Part shown: in pieces, positions 1 to 9,134 of the stretch
Position numbering within the stretch: the first letter of the stretch is position 1
Layout: the number at the start of each line of letters is the position of its first letter
Assembly (NCBI RefSeq): GCF_947251645.1
Contig: NZ_OX366364.1
Location: 124,001-188,000 of the forward strand
DNA length: 64,000 bases
Source: Wolbachia endosymbiont (group A) of Bibio marci
GTDB taxonomy: Bacteria; Pseudomonadota; Alphaproteobacteria; Rickettsiales; Anaplasmataceae
Direction of reading: 5' to 3'
Made by a program: the position numbers and the translations under genes
Notes under the pieces: generated by a model
The model's database searches: none
What the model was told of the DNA's origin: nothing
The model's input: the letters and a program-made list of their open reading frames with translations, nothing else

Positions 1-383
1 TTATCTATTAAAAAAGTAGTGCGTTCTATTCCCATATACTTTTTGCCAAACATACTTTTCTCTACCCAAACACCATATTTTCCCAACATTTCAGCATTCT
101 CATCAGAAACTAAAGAAAATGGCAGAGAATATTTTGCTTTGAAGATAGCGTGGCACTTAACGCTATCTTTTGATACACCAATTATCACTGTATCAAGGGA
201 AGAGAAGTCATCTATTTTATCTCTAAAGCCTTTTGCCTCCATTGTACAACCCGGAGTATCATCTTTAGGATAAAAATAAAGAACTACATTTTTTTTATCA
301 AAGAATTCACTCAATGATAAATTTTCACCAGAATCTGTTGGTAAGCTAAAATCAGGTGCATTATTTCCTACTGCTAATTCCAT
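1..383 (-). CDS. bcp: Peroxiredoxin of the BCP/PrxQ type (3' end beyond window)
   Basis: A thiol peroxidase that reduces hydrogen peroxide and organic peroxides in the cytoplasm. The translated part (about 127 residues) opens with the thioredoxin-fold segment APDFSLP and carries the peroxidatic site TPGCT with Cys46. The Met at 383 is chosen because GGAG and AGG lie just upstream; an in-frame Met at 395 has no ribosome-binding site. The reading frame runs off the left edge still open. In many PrxQ proteins a resolving Cys follows five residues after the peroxidatic Cys; here that position is Lys (CTMEAK). A Cys occurs later in SVKCHAIF, so the resolving partner may be different or external. 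Family assignment is firm; the reductant is unknown. Confidence 0.9.
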   Translation of the reverse strand, partial: MELAVGNNAPDFSLPTDSGENLSLSEFFDKKNVVLYFYPKDDTPGCTMEAKGFRDKIDDFSSLDTVIIGVSKDSVKCHAIFKAKYSLPFSLVSDENAEMLGKYGVWVEKSMFGKKYMGIERTTFLID

Positions 384-557
384 ACCTTGCTCCATTAATA
401 ACACTTTTATCTATAGTAGTATATTGTAGTCAGAGTATCAAATTTTATATATAGCTAACACAGATAAGATTCTTGATAGGGGGCTTATTGATAACTGCCT
501 TCTCGGCTTGCCGCTTTTGATAAAGTGTGATTCTCAAGACCATATCAATAGATCCTA

Positions 558-1985
558 TTAAAAATCAATCGAATCTTCACATGTTTGCTCTTCATAAAAG
601 AAGTTCAATGTTATCGTAGTACCAAGTTTTGCTTCACTTTTAATGTCGAAAGTTCCACCCATTAACTCTACTAATTTCTTGCTTAGCGGCAATCCGATGC
701 CCGTACCTTCATTTCTATATCCCGAATTTGCTTGGCCAAAAACAGACATAACTTTATATATATCCTGCTGCATTATTCCTATTCCATTGTCATGAAACTC
801 AATAGTTAATAAGTTTTTTTCTATATTTTCTTTTACCACCATTCTTATTAAACCACCCTTTGGGGTAAATTTGATTGAGTTTGATAATAAATTTATTATA
901 ACTTGTTTCATTCTCTTAGGATCTGCAATAACTAATAATTGCTTATTAGGTATCTCTTTTTTTAAATTAATCTCAGTTTCTCTTAATTTAGGTAATAGCA
1001 TATTTATGCATGAATCCACTATTTTGTTCAAGTTAAACTTCACTTTTTCTACTGTTAAACTACTTGATTCAGCTTTTGAAAAATCTAACACATCATTAAT
1101 TAAGGTAAGTAAGTGTGTTCCTGCATTATATATATCGTCTGCATACTCCTTGTATTGAGAATTATCCATTGAACCTAAAGTTTTATTTTTGATCAACTCC
1201 GCAAATCCAATAATAGCATTAAGAGGTGTGCGTAATTCATGTGTAACGCTTGCAAAAAACTTTAGCTTGTTTGCATTTTCTTGCTCTAATGTCTCTTTTA
1301 TCTGCTGTAATTCAATGTTAGTTTTATGTTGCTTGGCTAGCATTTGGGTATTAGAAAAGTGCAAATAGAACATTATTAATATTAAAATTATTAATAATAA
1401 GCCTAAAAATGTTAAAAATAGGCCATATGCTATAATATAAGAATTATTGTAGTTTCGAAGAATCTTCAAAAAAAACGACGGTTTAACGCTATTTTCATGG
1501 AATATAGGGAAAATAGAAGTTAATGTATTTCCTGTAGTATAAAATATTTCTTGGTTACTTAATAGTTTATCAATTTCATCGTTTGTAAGTAACTGTTCAT
1601 AATCATAATCTTGAGTGTTAAAATTACTGAATATTATTCTGCCGTTTTGATCATACAGTGTTAAGCTGAAATCCTTTACTTTGCTCACTGATTGTAATAA
1701 TTCAGCACGCAGCTTTACCAGTTGGTTTATGTAATCAAAACTTTTGTATTTAATGTGATGCTTTTCTATTAGTAAATAATGGTATTTTTTTATTATGCCA
1801 TTTTCCAGTACACTTTTTAAGTTTACACTTGAATCACGGTAAGAAGAAAGGAAATTACTCCTTAGTAAATAATTACAATATATCACACTGAATAAAATCA
1901 TAAAGATCGATGAGAGTAATACAATAACTTTTGTGTATTTGTTTTTCTCCAGTGCAGAAAACATTAATTTACCTAGCTTATACAT
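558..1985 (-). CDS. PleC/DivJ-like membrane sensor histidine kinase
   Basis: A two-component sensor kinase that probably feeds the alphaproteobacterial cell-cycle phosphorelay. Counting from the ATG at 1985, there are membrane segments at about 19-41 and 183-208 enclosing a periplasmic sensor region of about 140 residues. These are followed by a short coiled linker and a HisKA dimerisation domain with H-box FFASVTHELRTPLN (His249). The HATPase_c domain carries the N-box INLLSNSIKF (Asn369), the G1 box DNGIGI (Asp399) and the G2 box GTGIGLPLSK. The frame can be extended to a TTG at 2006, but the ATG follows AAGAAGG and is preferred. There is no receiver domain. It is divergent from argD. Kinase identity is sure; the PleC/DivJ equivalence rests on overall organisation. 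Confidence 0.85.
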   Translation of the reverse strand: MYKLGKLMFSALEKNKYTKVIVLLSSIFMILFSVIYCNYLLRSNFLSSYRDSSVNLKSVLENGIIKKYHYLLIEKHHIKYKSFDYINQLVKLRAELLQSVSKVKDFSLTLYDQNGRIIFSNFNTQDYDYEQLLTNDEIDKLLSNQEIFYTTGNTLTSIFPIFHENSVKPSFFLKILRNYNNSYIIAYGLFLTFLGLLLIILILIMFYLHFSNTQMLAKQHKTNIELQQIKETLEQENANKLKFFASVTHELRTPLNAIIGFAELIKNKTLGSMDNSQYKEYADDIYNAGTHLLTLINDVLDFSKAESSSLTVEKVKFNLNKIVDSCINMLLPKLRETEINLKKEIPNKQLLVIADPKRMKQVIINLLSNSIKFTPKGGLIRMVVKENIEKNLLTIEFHDNGIGIMQQDIYKVMSVFGQANSGYRNEGTGIGLPLSKKLVELMGGTFDIKSEAKLGTTITLNFFYEEQTCEDSIDF

Positions 1986-2050
1986 ATCCTTCTTATTGTG
2001 AAACAACGGTTTTTATGTTATTAATAATAAAATTTAGCATATAATATTTT

Positions 2051-3226
2051 ATGACAATTTCTCCTATCTTGCCAGTTTATTCTCCTGTTAATATAAATTT
2101 TTCTCATGGCAAAGGTATCTACCTATATGATGTTGATGGTGAGCGCTACGTAGATTTTCACTCCGGAATAGCCGTTAGTAGCTTAGGTCACACTAATTCG
2201 CGATTAATTAGTGCTCTTAAATTGCAAGGAGAAAAATTATGGCATATATCAAATACCTATAATATACCTGCCGCCAATAATTTTGCAGAAAAATTAATAA
2301 ACAACAGTTTCGCTGACACTGTATTTTTCTCAAATTCTGGATCAGAGGCAGTAGAATGTGGGCTTAAGATTGCTAGGGTCTATCAAAACGGAAAAGGCAA
2401 TAAAAACCGTCACAGAATTTTAACATTCCATGGTGCATTTCATGGAAGAACCTTCCTAACTTGTGCTGCAAACGATAAACAGAAATTTTCTGAATTACTG
2501 AGTCCCTGTATTGATTGGTGTGATAATATCGAGCCCAATATTGAGAGTGTAAAGAAAGCAATTTCAAGTGATATAGGCGTTATATTAATAGAACCAATAC
2601 AAGGGCAAGGTGGTATCAAAGTAATGAATGAAGTCTTTATGAAAGAACTAAGAAAGCTGTGTGATGAAAATGACATATTGTTATTTTTTGATTGCGTGCA
2701 ATGCGGTGCCGGTAGGACAGGAAAATTATTCGCATACGAACATATAGGAGTGGAACCTGATATATGTGCTCTTGCAAAGGGAATAGGCGGGGGGTTTCCG
2801 CTAGGGGCTTGTCTTGCAACTGAAAATGCTGCTAAATACATGGCAGTTGGTATGCACGGTTCCACTTTTGGTGGCAATCCGCTTGCAACCTCAGTAGGTA
2901 ATGCTGTGCTCGAAGAATTGCTCAGCCCCGGCTTTTTGAAAAATGTTGAAATTAGAGGTAAATACCTAAAAAATAAACTAGAAGACTTAGCAAGTAAATT
3001 TCCAATAATAGAAGAAGTGAGAGGGGAGGGGCTAATGCTTGGAATAAAAGTAAAAGCAGACAATCAAAAATTTGCAGAAGAGTTAAGTCATCGTGGTTTA
3101 CTCACTGTTGGGGTAACATCAGATAACGTTGTGAGAATTTTGCCTCCATTAATCATCGCTGAAAAAGGGATTGATGAAGGAATTGAGATTCTTAGACAAT
3201 ATTTATCTGAGAAATCTTCTGGTTAG
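2051..3226 (+). CDS. argD: Acetylornithine / succinyl-DAP aminotransferase family
   Basis: A fold-type I, class III PLP-dependent aminotransferase of 391 residues, the usual length. Motifs in order: SNSGSEAVE (about 94-102) for PLP phosphate binding; FHGAFHGRT; Asp214 in FFDCVQCG, which pairs with the pyridine nitrogen; and Lys243 in LAKGIGGGFP, which forms the Schiff base. The Glu that normally follows the Asp (DEVQ) is Cys here. No other arginine-biosynthesis gene is visible in the window. In such reduced genomes an ArgD-type enzyme may instead serve as N-succinyl-LL-diaminopimelate aminotransferase for peptidoglycan precursor synthesis; that is inference. It runs in the same direction as rimM, 15 bases downstream. 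Confidence 0.9.
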   Translation: MTISPILPVYSPVNINFSHGKGIYLYDVDGERYVDFHSGIAVSSLGHTNSRLISALKLQGEKLWHISNTYNIPAANNFAEKLINNSFADTVFFSNSGSEAVECGLKIARVYQNGKGNKNRHRILTFHGAFHGRTFLTCAANDKQKFSELLSPCIDWCDNIEPNIESVKKAISSDIGVILIEPIQGQGGIKVMNEVFMKELRKLCDENDILLFFDCVQCGAGRTGKLFAYEHIGVEPDICALAKGIGGGFPLGACLATENAAKYMAVGMHGSTFGGNPLATSVGNAVLEELLSPGFLKNVEIRGKYLKNKLEDLASKFPIIEEVRGEGLMLGIKVKADNQKFAEELSHRGLLTVGVTSDNVVRILPPLIIAEKGIDEGIEILRQYLSEKSSG

Positions 3227-3241
3227 ATAATCCATATTAAT

Positions 3242-3748
3242 ATGAACGACAATCTGGTATGCTTAGGAATTATTACCTCTCCTCGCGGAATTAAAGGAGC
3301 TGTTAAAGTAAAAACCTTTACTGAAAAGCCCGAAAATATCTCCTTATATGGTGAGCTAATAAGTGGTGATGAGAATTATGAAATAGACTCAGTATCCGTC
3401 ATAGGTGATAATTTAGTAATAGCTACAATAAGCGGAGTAAATTCCCGTAATGAAGCAGAGCTTTTAAGGAATAAGAAGCTATATATAGAAAGAAGCAAGT
3501 TACCAGAGCTAAATGATGAGGATGAATTTTACCAAAGTGACCTTGTAGATATGGAAGTAAGGCTGAAAAGTAATGAATTATATGGCCATGTAAAATCTGT
3601 GTATAATTTTGGCTCAGGGGATATATTAGAAATTTTAGTTATCAGCACAAAAAAACGCATTATGCTATCTTTCACTAAAGAGATATTTCCACATATAAAT
3701 ATAAAGGGGAGGTATATAGTATTAAATATGCCAGAATTTATTGACTAA
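3242..3748 (+). CDS. rimM: Ribosome maturation factor RimM
   Basis: A 16S rRNA processing factor that binds protein S19 and assists maturation of the 30S head. It has 168 residues. The N-terminal RimM barrel begins [20 protein letters not shown], a typical opening, and the C-terminal PRC-barrel half contains the [11 protein letters not shown] segment. The ATG lies 15 bases after argD, so the two are probably co-transcribed. Nothing unusual is seen. Confidence 0.93.
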   Translation: MNDNLVCLGIITSPRGIKGAVKVKTFTEKPENISLYGELISGDENYEIDSVSVIGDNLVIATISGVNSRNEAELLRNKKLYIERSKLPELNDEDEFYQSDLVDMEVRLKSNELYGHVKSVYNFGSGDILEILVISTKKRIMLSFTKEIFPHINIKGRYIVLNMPEFID

Positions 3749-3810
3749 TAAAGACTTTGATATTTATATAAAGCTACTTATAATTGTAAGATCAAACTGA
3801 AAATGTAATT

Positions 3811-4377
3811 ATGGCAGAAAGAGCTAACGATATCAGACCAGGCCAGGTGTTGGAACATAACGGCGGATTATTTTTGGTTGTAGGTATTATGCATACTCAA
3901 CCTGGTAAAGGTGGTGCATACATACAAGCCGAAATGAAAAACATCAAAACCGGAGCAAAACACTATGAAAGATTTCGCTCTGATGCAACAATCAGAAGGG
4001 CAATTTTAGATGAAGAGGAGTATGTTTACCTTTTCACTGAAGGAAACATTGTAAATCTTATGCATCCAAGTAATTACGAACAAATCACTATAAATTTAGA
4101 ATTATTGGGAGAAAAAAAGATTTATTTGCAAGATAATATGAAAATTAAAGTAGTAACTTATCAAGACAAAATAATTTCTGCGCATGTGCCTGATTATGTT
4201 ACACTTGCTGTGAAAGAAACAGAGTCTGTTATTAAAGGACAAACTGCTACTGCTTCTTATAAGCCTGCAATTTTAGAAAACGGAATGCGTGTTAACGTGC
4301 CTCAGTTTATAAAAGAAGAGGATAAAATTATAGTACACACTACTGATGACAGCTATTACGAAAGAGTAAAAGAGTAA
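3811..4377 (+). CDS. efp: Translation elongation factor P
   Basis: EF-P binds between the P and E sites of the ribosome and relieves stalling at polyproline stretches. It has 188 residues with an N-terminal KOW-like domain (RPGQVLEHNGG) and the tip loop TQPGKGGAY, whose Lys33 corresponds to the position modified in many bacteria. The C-terminal OB domain ends with the pattern GMRVNVPQFIKEEDKIIV. The stop codon directly abuts the ATG of the SuhB-like gene (TAA-ATG), which implies translational coupling. Confidence 0.95.
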   Translation: MAERANDIRPGQVLEHNGGLFLVVGIMHTQPGKGGAYIQAEMKNIKTGAKHYERFRSDATIRRAILDEEEYVYLFTEGNIVNLMHPSNYEQITINLELLGEKKIYLQDNMKIKVVTYQDKIISAHVPDYVTLAVKETESVIKGQTATASYKPAILENGMRVNVPQFIKEEDKIIVHTTDDSYYERVKE

Positions 4378-5076
4378 ATGTCCATTTCCTCACCACGAAT
4401 CAATGTGATGCTTGATTCTGTACGCAGTGCTTCCAAGCAGCTTATGCGCGATTTTAATGAATTGCAAATCTCCAGTGTTAAGTCAGCGGACTTTATCAAT
4501 AAAACTTATTCAAAATCCAAGCAAACCATATACGATTGCTTGCACGACTACAAACGAGACTATGGGTTTATTTCCGAAGATGATACTGATCAAGAAGTAA
4601 AAGATGACACTTATACCTGGTTTATTATGCCTATAGAAGGCAGGGAGAATTTTTCTAGTTGTATGGTTTATTTTGCAGTATCAGTCTGCCTCATTCATAA
4701 AAACAAAGTTGTAGCAGCTGTAATTGATGCTCCGGCTCTTAGAGAAATTTTTTGGGCAGAAGAAAAGAAAGGTGCTTTTCTTGAGGATTTTAGATCTCGT
4801 CATATAAAAATGCGGGTGAAAAGCCGTGAAGGGGGTCTAATAGATGTAAGTGGTAATTTGTTAAATAAATTGCTGCCTGGCAATAGTAATGTACGCTCCA
4901 TCGGTTCAACAGTTCTGGGTTTTGCATATCTTGCTGCAGGAAGATACAGTGGAATAGTTTACTCTGGAATTAACAAATACAAAACTTCGCTCGGTAGGCT
5001 TTTTCTGCAAGAAAGCGGTGGAAGGCTAACGGAAGACAACGGATTAATTATTGCTGGCGATATTAAATTAGGATAA
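4378..5076 (+). CDS. suhB: SuhB-fold inositol-monophosphatase homologue, probably catalytically dead
   Basis: A 232-residue member of the inositol monophosphatase family, seen from the aligned stretches [42 protein letters not shown] and LFLQESGG. The metal-binding signatures have been lost. The family motif DPxDGTxNF reads MPIEGRENF, with Met84 and Glu87 at the positions of the two aspartates. The later WDxAAG reads KYKTSLG, with Lys202 at the catalytic Asp position. E. coli SuhB also acts in rRNA transcription antitermination independently of its phosphatase activity, so a structural role is possible; this is inference. It abuts efp, and its 3' end overlaps the convergent hemA by 9 bases. 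Confidence 0.78.
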   Translation: MSISSPRINVMLDSVRSASKQLMRDFNELQISSVKSADFINKTYSKSKQTIYDCLHDYKRDYGFISEDDTDQEVKDDTYTWFIMPIEGRENFSSCMVYFAVSVCLIHKNKVVAAVIDAPALREIFWAEEKKGAFLEDFRSRHIKMRVKSREGGLIDVSGNLLNKLLPGNSNVRSIGSTVLGFAYLAAGRYSGIVYSGINKYKTSLGRLFLQESGGRLTEDNGLIIAGDIKLG

Positions 5077-6270
5077 ACAGGCTACAGAGATAGACAACTT
5101 TTCGAAAACTTTTACAAGAGATTCTGTTAAATGTTCTATCATTTCATCAGTATGATAAGGTGTAGGGGTAATGCGGAAACGCTCAGTTCCTCTTGGAACT
5201 GTCGGGTAATTTATATGTTGAACGTATATTCCATACTCATCAAATAATAATTTTGATGCTCCTTTGGATAACTCTGGGTCGCCAATTATTATTGGAATTA
5301 TATGAGTTTCTGTTGGAATGAAGTTAATTCCTGCATTTCTCAGTGAGTTTTTTACTTTTTCAACGACTTGCTTTTGCTTTTCCCTTTCAATGTTGCTCGA
5401 TTTTAGGTGCTCAACGCTTGCCTTTGCTGCCGCTGCTAAAACAGGCGACATAGCAGTGGTGAAAATAAATCCTGGAGCGGAACTTCTTATTACATCTACC
5501 AAGCTCTTTGAAGACGCTATATACCCACCCATCACTCCAAAAGCCTTCGATAGTGTACCTTGAATAACGGTTATTCTATCCATCAAGCCTTCTCTTTCTG
5601 CAATTCCGCCACCATGTGAACCATACATGCCAACTGCGTGCACCTCATCCAAATAGGTGATTGCATTATGTTGATCTGCAAGATCACATATCGCTTCAAG
5701 CGGCGCTATATCGCCATCCATTGAATATACGGATTCAAGTGCTATTATCTTTGGTGTTTTTGTGTCTACGGACTTTAACAACTGCTCTAAGTGATCAACA
5801 TCATTATGTCTAAATATATGTTTTGGTCTTTTTCCTGATTTTATGCCTTCTATCATCGAAGAATGGTTTTTCTCATCTGAGAAAATTACTACGTCAGGAA
5901 TAACAGACGATAAAGTGCTAAGTGTTGTCTGGTTAGCGAGGTAGCCACAAGCAAAAGTTAAAGCAGCCTCTTTTTTATGCAAACAAGCTAAGGATTTTTC
6001 AAGTTCGACAACCTCTTTTGTTGTGCCAGATATATTTCTTGTTCCTCCAGCGCCAACAGATGAATTTTGAATAGCGGCAATAACTTTCTCATTTTGTGAC
6101 ATTCCTAAATAGTTATTACTGCACCAGACTATTACTTCCCTATTTCTTTCATAGTCCATAATGTGGGGGAGCCTACCTGGCAATGACGCAAAGTTCGTAA
6201 ATTCACGGTAGCGCCCCTCATCTTTTATATCTTTGATTTTGTTCAAGAATATTTCTTCGTAGTTTACCAA
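5068..6270 (-). CDS. hemA: 5-aminolevulinate synthase
   Basis: Condenses glycine with succinyl-CoA to 5-aminolevulinate, the first step of haem synthesis by the Shemin (C4) route used by alphaproteobacteria. It has 400 residues of the alpha-oxoamine synthase fold: [10 protein letters not shown] near the N-terminus, [11 protein letters not shown], Asp208 in YLDEVHAVG (cofactor nitrogen) and the PLP lysine Lys242 in [12 protein letters not shown]. The start is TTG at 6270; an upstream in-frame stop leaves no ATG start before residue 38. It converges on the SuhB-like gene with a 9-base overlap. hemF, a later haem enzyme, lies at 15.7 kb. Confidence 0.95.
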   Translation of the reverse strand: MVNYEEIFLNKIKDIKDEGRYREFTNFASLPGRLPHIMDYERNREVIVWCSNNYLGMSQNEKVIAAIQNSSVGAGGTRNISGTTKEVVELEKSLACLHKKEAALTFACGYLANQTTLSTLSSVIPDVVIFSDEKNHSSMIEGIKSGKRPKHIFRHNDVDHLEQLLKSVDTKTPKIIALESVYSMDGDIAPLEAICDLADQHNAITYLDEVHAVGMYGSHGGGIAEREGLMDRITVIQGTLSKAFGVMGGYIASSKSLVDVIRSSAPGFIFTTAMSPVLAAAAKASVEHLKSSNIEREKQKQVVEKVKNSLRNAGINFIPTETHIIPIIIGDPELSKGASKLLFDEYGIYVQHINYPTVPRGTERFRITPTPYHTDEMIEHLTESLVKVFEKLSISVACLS

Positions 6271-6338
6271 GTTTTCATTCGCTAATAATTAATATAATTA
6301 TAATAAATTATTAAATGGTAAACTACAATATTTATTCC

Positions 6339-9086
6339 TTATTGTGCTGTTAGTTCAGCTGTTTTAACAGTTTCAACATTGCTGTTTTCAACTGAGCTTT
6401 TAGGTGTGCAGCAGTATATAACTGCTGCAGCAACCAGACAACAAGCTCCAACTGCTATCCCTGCAGCTAGCATTTCCAAGTAAACTGCAATAGCTACCCC
6501 TGAAACAACTCCAGCTACTGCTAATGCAGAAGCAGCTATAACAGGCAGCTTACTACTTTTTATATTTTGTGAACCATTGTTTGGATTAGTAGACTGTTTG
6601 CTGTTGGTTGGAATACCATTTTGTTCAAGTTTTTTGTTACCTACTAAAGGTACTTCTGCTGAACTTGATTTCGATTGTGTATCTTGTCTATCATTACCTT
6701 CATGTGCAGAACTATCCTCACCATTTGCTGCACCTAACACAGGTCCTTTTTCTACAATTACTGATGTATCACTGTTATCAGGTTGAACTGAAGTATTACC
6801 AAGACCATATTGTGGTACATGTTCAGCAGGTTGAACAGGAGTTTGCTCTTTCTTACCAATATCAACTAATGGTGCGGTAGCATCGTTCTTATCATCCTCT
6901 TCAGTAGTTACCTGTGAACTATTATTGTTACCAATATATGTTTCCCTAAATTGCTCTTCTTTTTCTTGTTCATTTTTCTTTTTTTCTTCTTTAAATTGTT
7001 TTATGCTCTCTTTACGTTTTTTAGCACTATTTTTACCCATTTCACCCTCCTCAAAACTATTGCTAATGAGCTCCTCTGTCGAGCCCTCTCTATTATTCAT
7101 AATATTTTCTCGTCTGTCCACATTTTCTTGTGGCTGTTGACTGTCAGTACTTTTGGATTTTTGACTACTTAATTGACTATTATTTTTTCCATCCACTGCT
7201 TGGCTTGAGGTTGCAGTTTCGCCTATCATAGCTGAGGTATCCTCTACATTCACAATAGGTGATACTGCATTATCACTGCTTCTTTTATTAACTTGTGTAT
7301 TCGCTTGTGTCTGTATATTTGCTTTACTGGAAGTATTGATTAATTTACTACTTTTTAACAAATTTCTAATTAGATATAGATTATTCAAAGTATCCCTATT
7401 TTTTTGATACTCATTACGAGTCATACTTGGAGAAAGCTCCATACTTATTTTTTCAAGCTGTTCTGCAACTACTGGTAAAGCTTTCTCAAATTCTTCCTTG
7501 CATATTGCCTGAAGAGCTGCGAATTTTAGGTCAACATGCTGACATAAGGGTACAACAACTCCATAACTAGCTTCTTTTATCGCATTGCTCAGTATATTTT
7601 GTATGGTTTGCCTGACTACTTGCTGTTTATTATTGAGTATGCTTTGATAAATTTGAACATGAGCTAGAGTACTGATTATAATGTCTTGACTTCCAGTATT
7701 AGACAATGCAACTAGAATTGATTCATATATTTCATCAAATTCGTTATTTTTAGATTTATGATCAAGATAATTAATCACATCGTTGCTGCACTCAGCACAT
7801 TCTTTGCATAGGTGGTCAATAAATGCAATATTGCCAGCATCCAATGCAGTTTTCAGAATTAAATCATAAATTTCTTTTCTGCCACGAGCTCCTATATTTT
7901 TCAGGATTTGTTGCCTTAGTATTGTAATAACTTTATCATCTGCAAATGCTTGTTTATATACATCGTAAATGGCATGATCTGCACTATTAGTGTATCGTTT
8001 GCACAAGTATTCAATGATAGATATGCGTTCTTGACTTATCGCAGTTTCTAACAAGGTAGCAAAGCTCTTTTTTAATAACTCTTCTGTTGAGGCTTTTTTA
8101 GTTGGCTCATTAACATATCTTTCAAATGCACTTAGCACTACCGTGATGAATTCTTCATTTTTGATCAGAGACGCTGTTTCAAGCACACCATACAAAGGAT
8201 CAGGTTTACTTGTTTTTAACACTTGTTCAAGATCCCTTAAGACGTATTCGACAAAAACTGCATTTAATAATTCTTGCTCTTTTCTTAGTGCTATAACTGA
8301 GAAAAAGTCAATCTTATTAGGTTCGACAAGTTGTATAGCTTGATCTTTTAATCTTCCATAAACTCCATCGGTACCATGGAATTTTTCTATAAAAGCTTCA
8401 ATATATTTTTGACCACCAACAAGTAAAGGTAAAAGACTTAAATTTCCTTCAGCAAAAAGTATGTCCTGATATCGTTCTGTCAACTTGACATTAGCCGCAA
8501 TTGCTAGCAATACCAACTCTTTTACTGAATAATCATACTTGAAACCCTCTTGATCAAATTTATACTGTGATAGTACATTTGAATATATATGTTGATGGTT
8601 GCTTCTGTTTTGTAACTCCAAATTAAGTTGATTTGAGCAGAAATCTTTGAGATTTTCATTATCCAGCATAATAGACCTGCCTTCATAATCTTCAATATTT
8701 TGTACAACCTCGTCTAATTCTTCACAATCATCTTCCCTTACAGCTTGATTTAAGATATTTATTATCTCAGCAAAAGTTAAGTTTTTAGGAATGATACCAT
8801 ATGAATCTTCATCTTTTAACTCTACAGTAAACGACCTATCACAACCATCAGGAAAGTTTGCAAGTATTGCATTCTCTAAACTTAGATCTTCAGGGGGTGT
8901 GCTACATGGAGTAGCTGGTATCTCTTGACTTTCGCTATCTAAAACTTCAAACTCTTCTTCAATACCTGAATCTTCAGAATCTGGTTTTTCAAAACCATGC
9001 CAACTTTTGATTAATCTTTCCGAACTTGATTGATCTTGCAAAGCTGCATCCTGTGATACAAAGTCTCTAAAATTGGAACCAAACAT
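6339..9086 (-). CDS. Large acidic protein with C-terminal membrane hairpin, function unknown
   Basis: A 915-residue protein that I do not recognise. The N-terminal 100 residues are acidic and Ser/Glu-rich. Residues of about 180-570 look all-helical, with repeated hydrophobic pairs reminiscent of degenerate helical repeats. From about 600 to 840 the chain is low-complexity and hydrophilic, with a strongly charged probable coiled coil near 690-720 (KKRKESIKQFKEEKKKNEQE). Near 843-890 it has two closely spaced Ala/Val-rich hydrophobic segments, then a short tail. A strong Shine-Dalgarno (AGGAGGT) precedes the ATG, so it is probably well translated. It lies downstream of htpG. This architecture suits a membrane-anchored host-interaction protein, but that is inference. 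Confidence 0.75.
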   Translation of the reverse strand: MFGSNFRDFVSQDAALQDQSSSERLIKSWHGFEKPDSEDSGIEEEFEVLDSESQEIPATPCSTPPEDLSLENAILANFPDGCDRSFTVELKDEDSYGIIPKNLTFAEIINILNQAVREDDCEELDEVVQNIEDYEGRSIMLDNENLKDFCSNQLNLELQNRSNHQHIYSNVLSQYKFDQEGFKYDYSVKELVLLAIAANVKLTERYQDILFAEGNLSLLPLLVGGQKYIEAFIEKFHGTDGVYGRLKDQAIQLVEPNKIDFFSVIALRKEQELLNAVFVEYVLRDLEQVLKTSKPDPLYGVLETASLIKNEEFITVVLSAFERYVNEPTKKASTEELLKKSFATLLETAISQERISIIEYLCKRYTNSADHAIYDVYKQAFADDKVITILRQQILKNIGARGRKEIYDLILKTALDAGNIAFIDHLCKECAECSNDVINYLDHKSKNNEFDEIYESILVALSNTGSQDIIISTLAHVQIYQSILNNKQQVVRQTIQNILSNAIKEASYGVVVPLCQHVDLKFAALQAICKEEFEKALPVVAEQLEKISMELSPSMTRNEYQKNRDTLNNLYLIRNLLKSSKLINTSSKANIQTQANTQVNKRSSDNAVSPIVNVEDTSAMIGETATSSQAVDGKNNSQLSSQKSKSTDSQQPQENVDRRENIMNNREGSTEELISNSFEEGEMGKNSAKKRKESIKQFKEEKKKNEQEKEEQFRETYIGNNNSSQVTTEEDDKNDATAPLVDIGKKEQTPVQPAEHVPQYGLGNTSVQPDNSDTSVIVEKGPVLGAANGEDSSAHEGNDRQDTQSKSSSAEVPLVGNKKLEQNGIPTNSKQSTNPNNGSQNIKSSKLPVIAASALAVAGVVSGVAIAVYLEMLAAGIAVGACCLVAAAVIYCCTPKSSVENSNVETVKTAELTAQ

Positions 9087-9104
9087 GTTTTACCTCCTAA
9101 CTAG

Positions 9105-9127
9105 CAGCTAAGCTAAGCTAAGCTAAG
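9105..9127. repeat. Short tandem AGCTA repeat
   Basis: The spacer between htpG and the 915-residue gene contains four to five consecutive copies of a 5-base unit (AGCTA/GCTAA). It lies just upstream of the strong ribosome-binding site of the 915-residue gene. Such arrays vary in copy number between strains; no function can be assigned. Confidence 0.7.
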
Positions 9128-9134
9128 TGTAGCA

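Noticed and set aside
2440..3063. 207-codon frame opposite argD
   Set aside because: Antisense to a clearly conserved gene; no family features.
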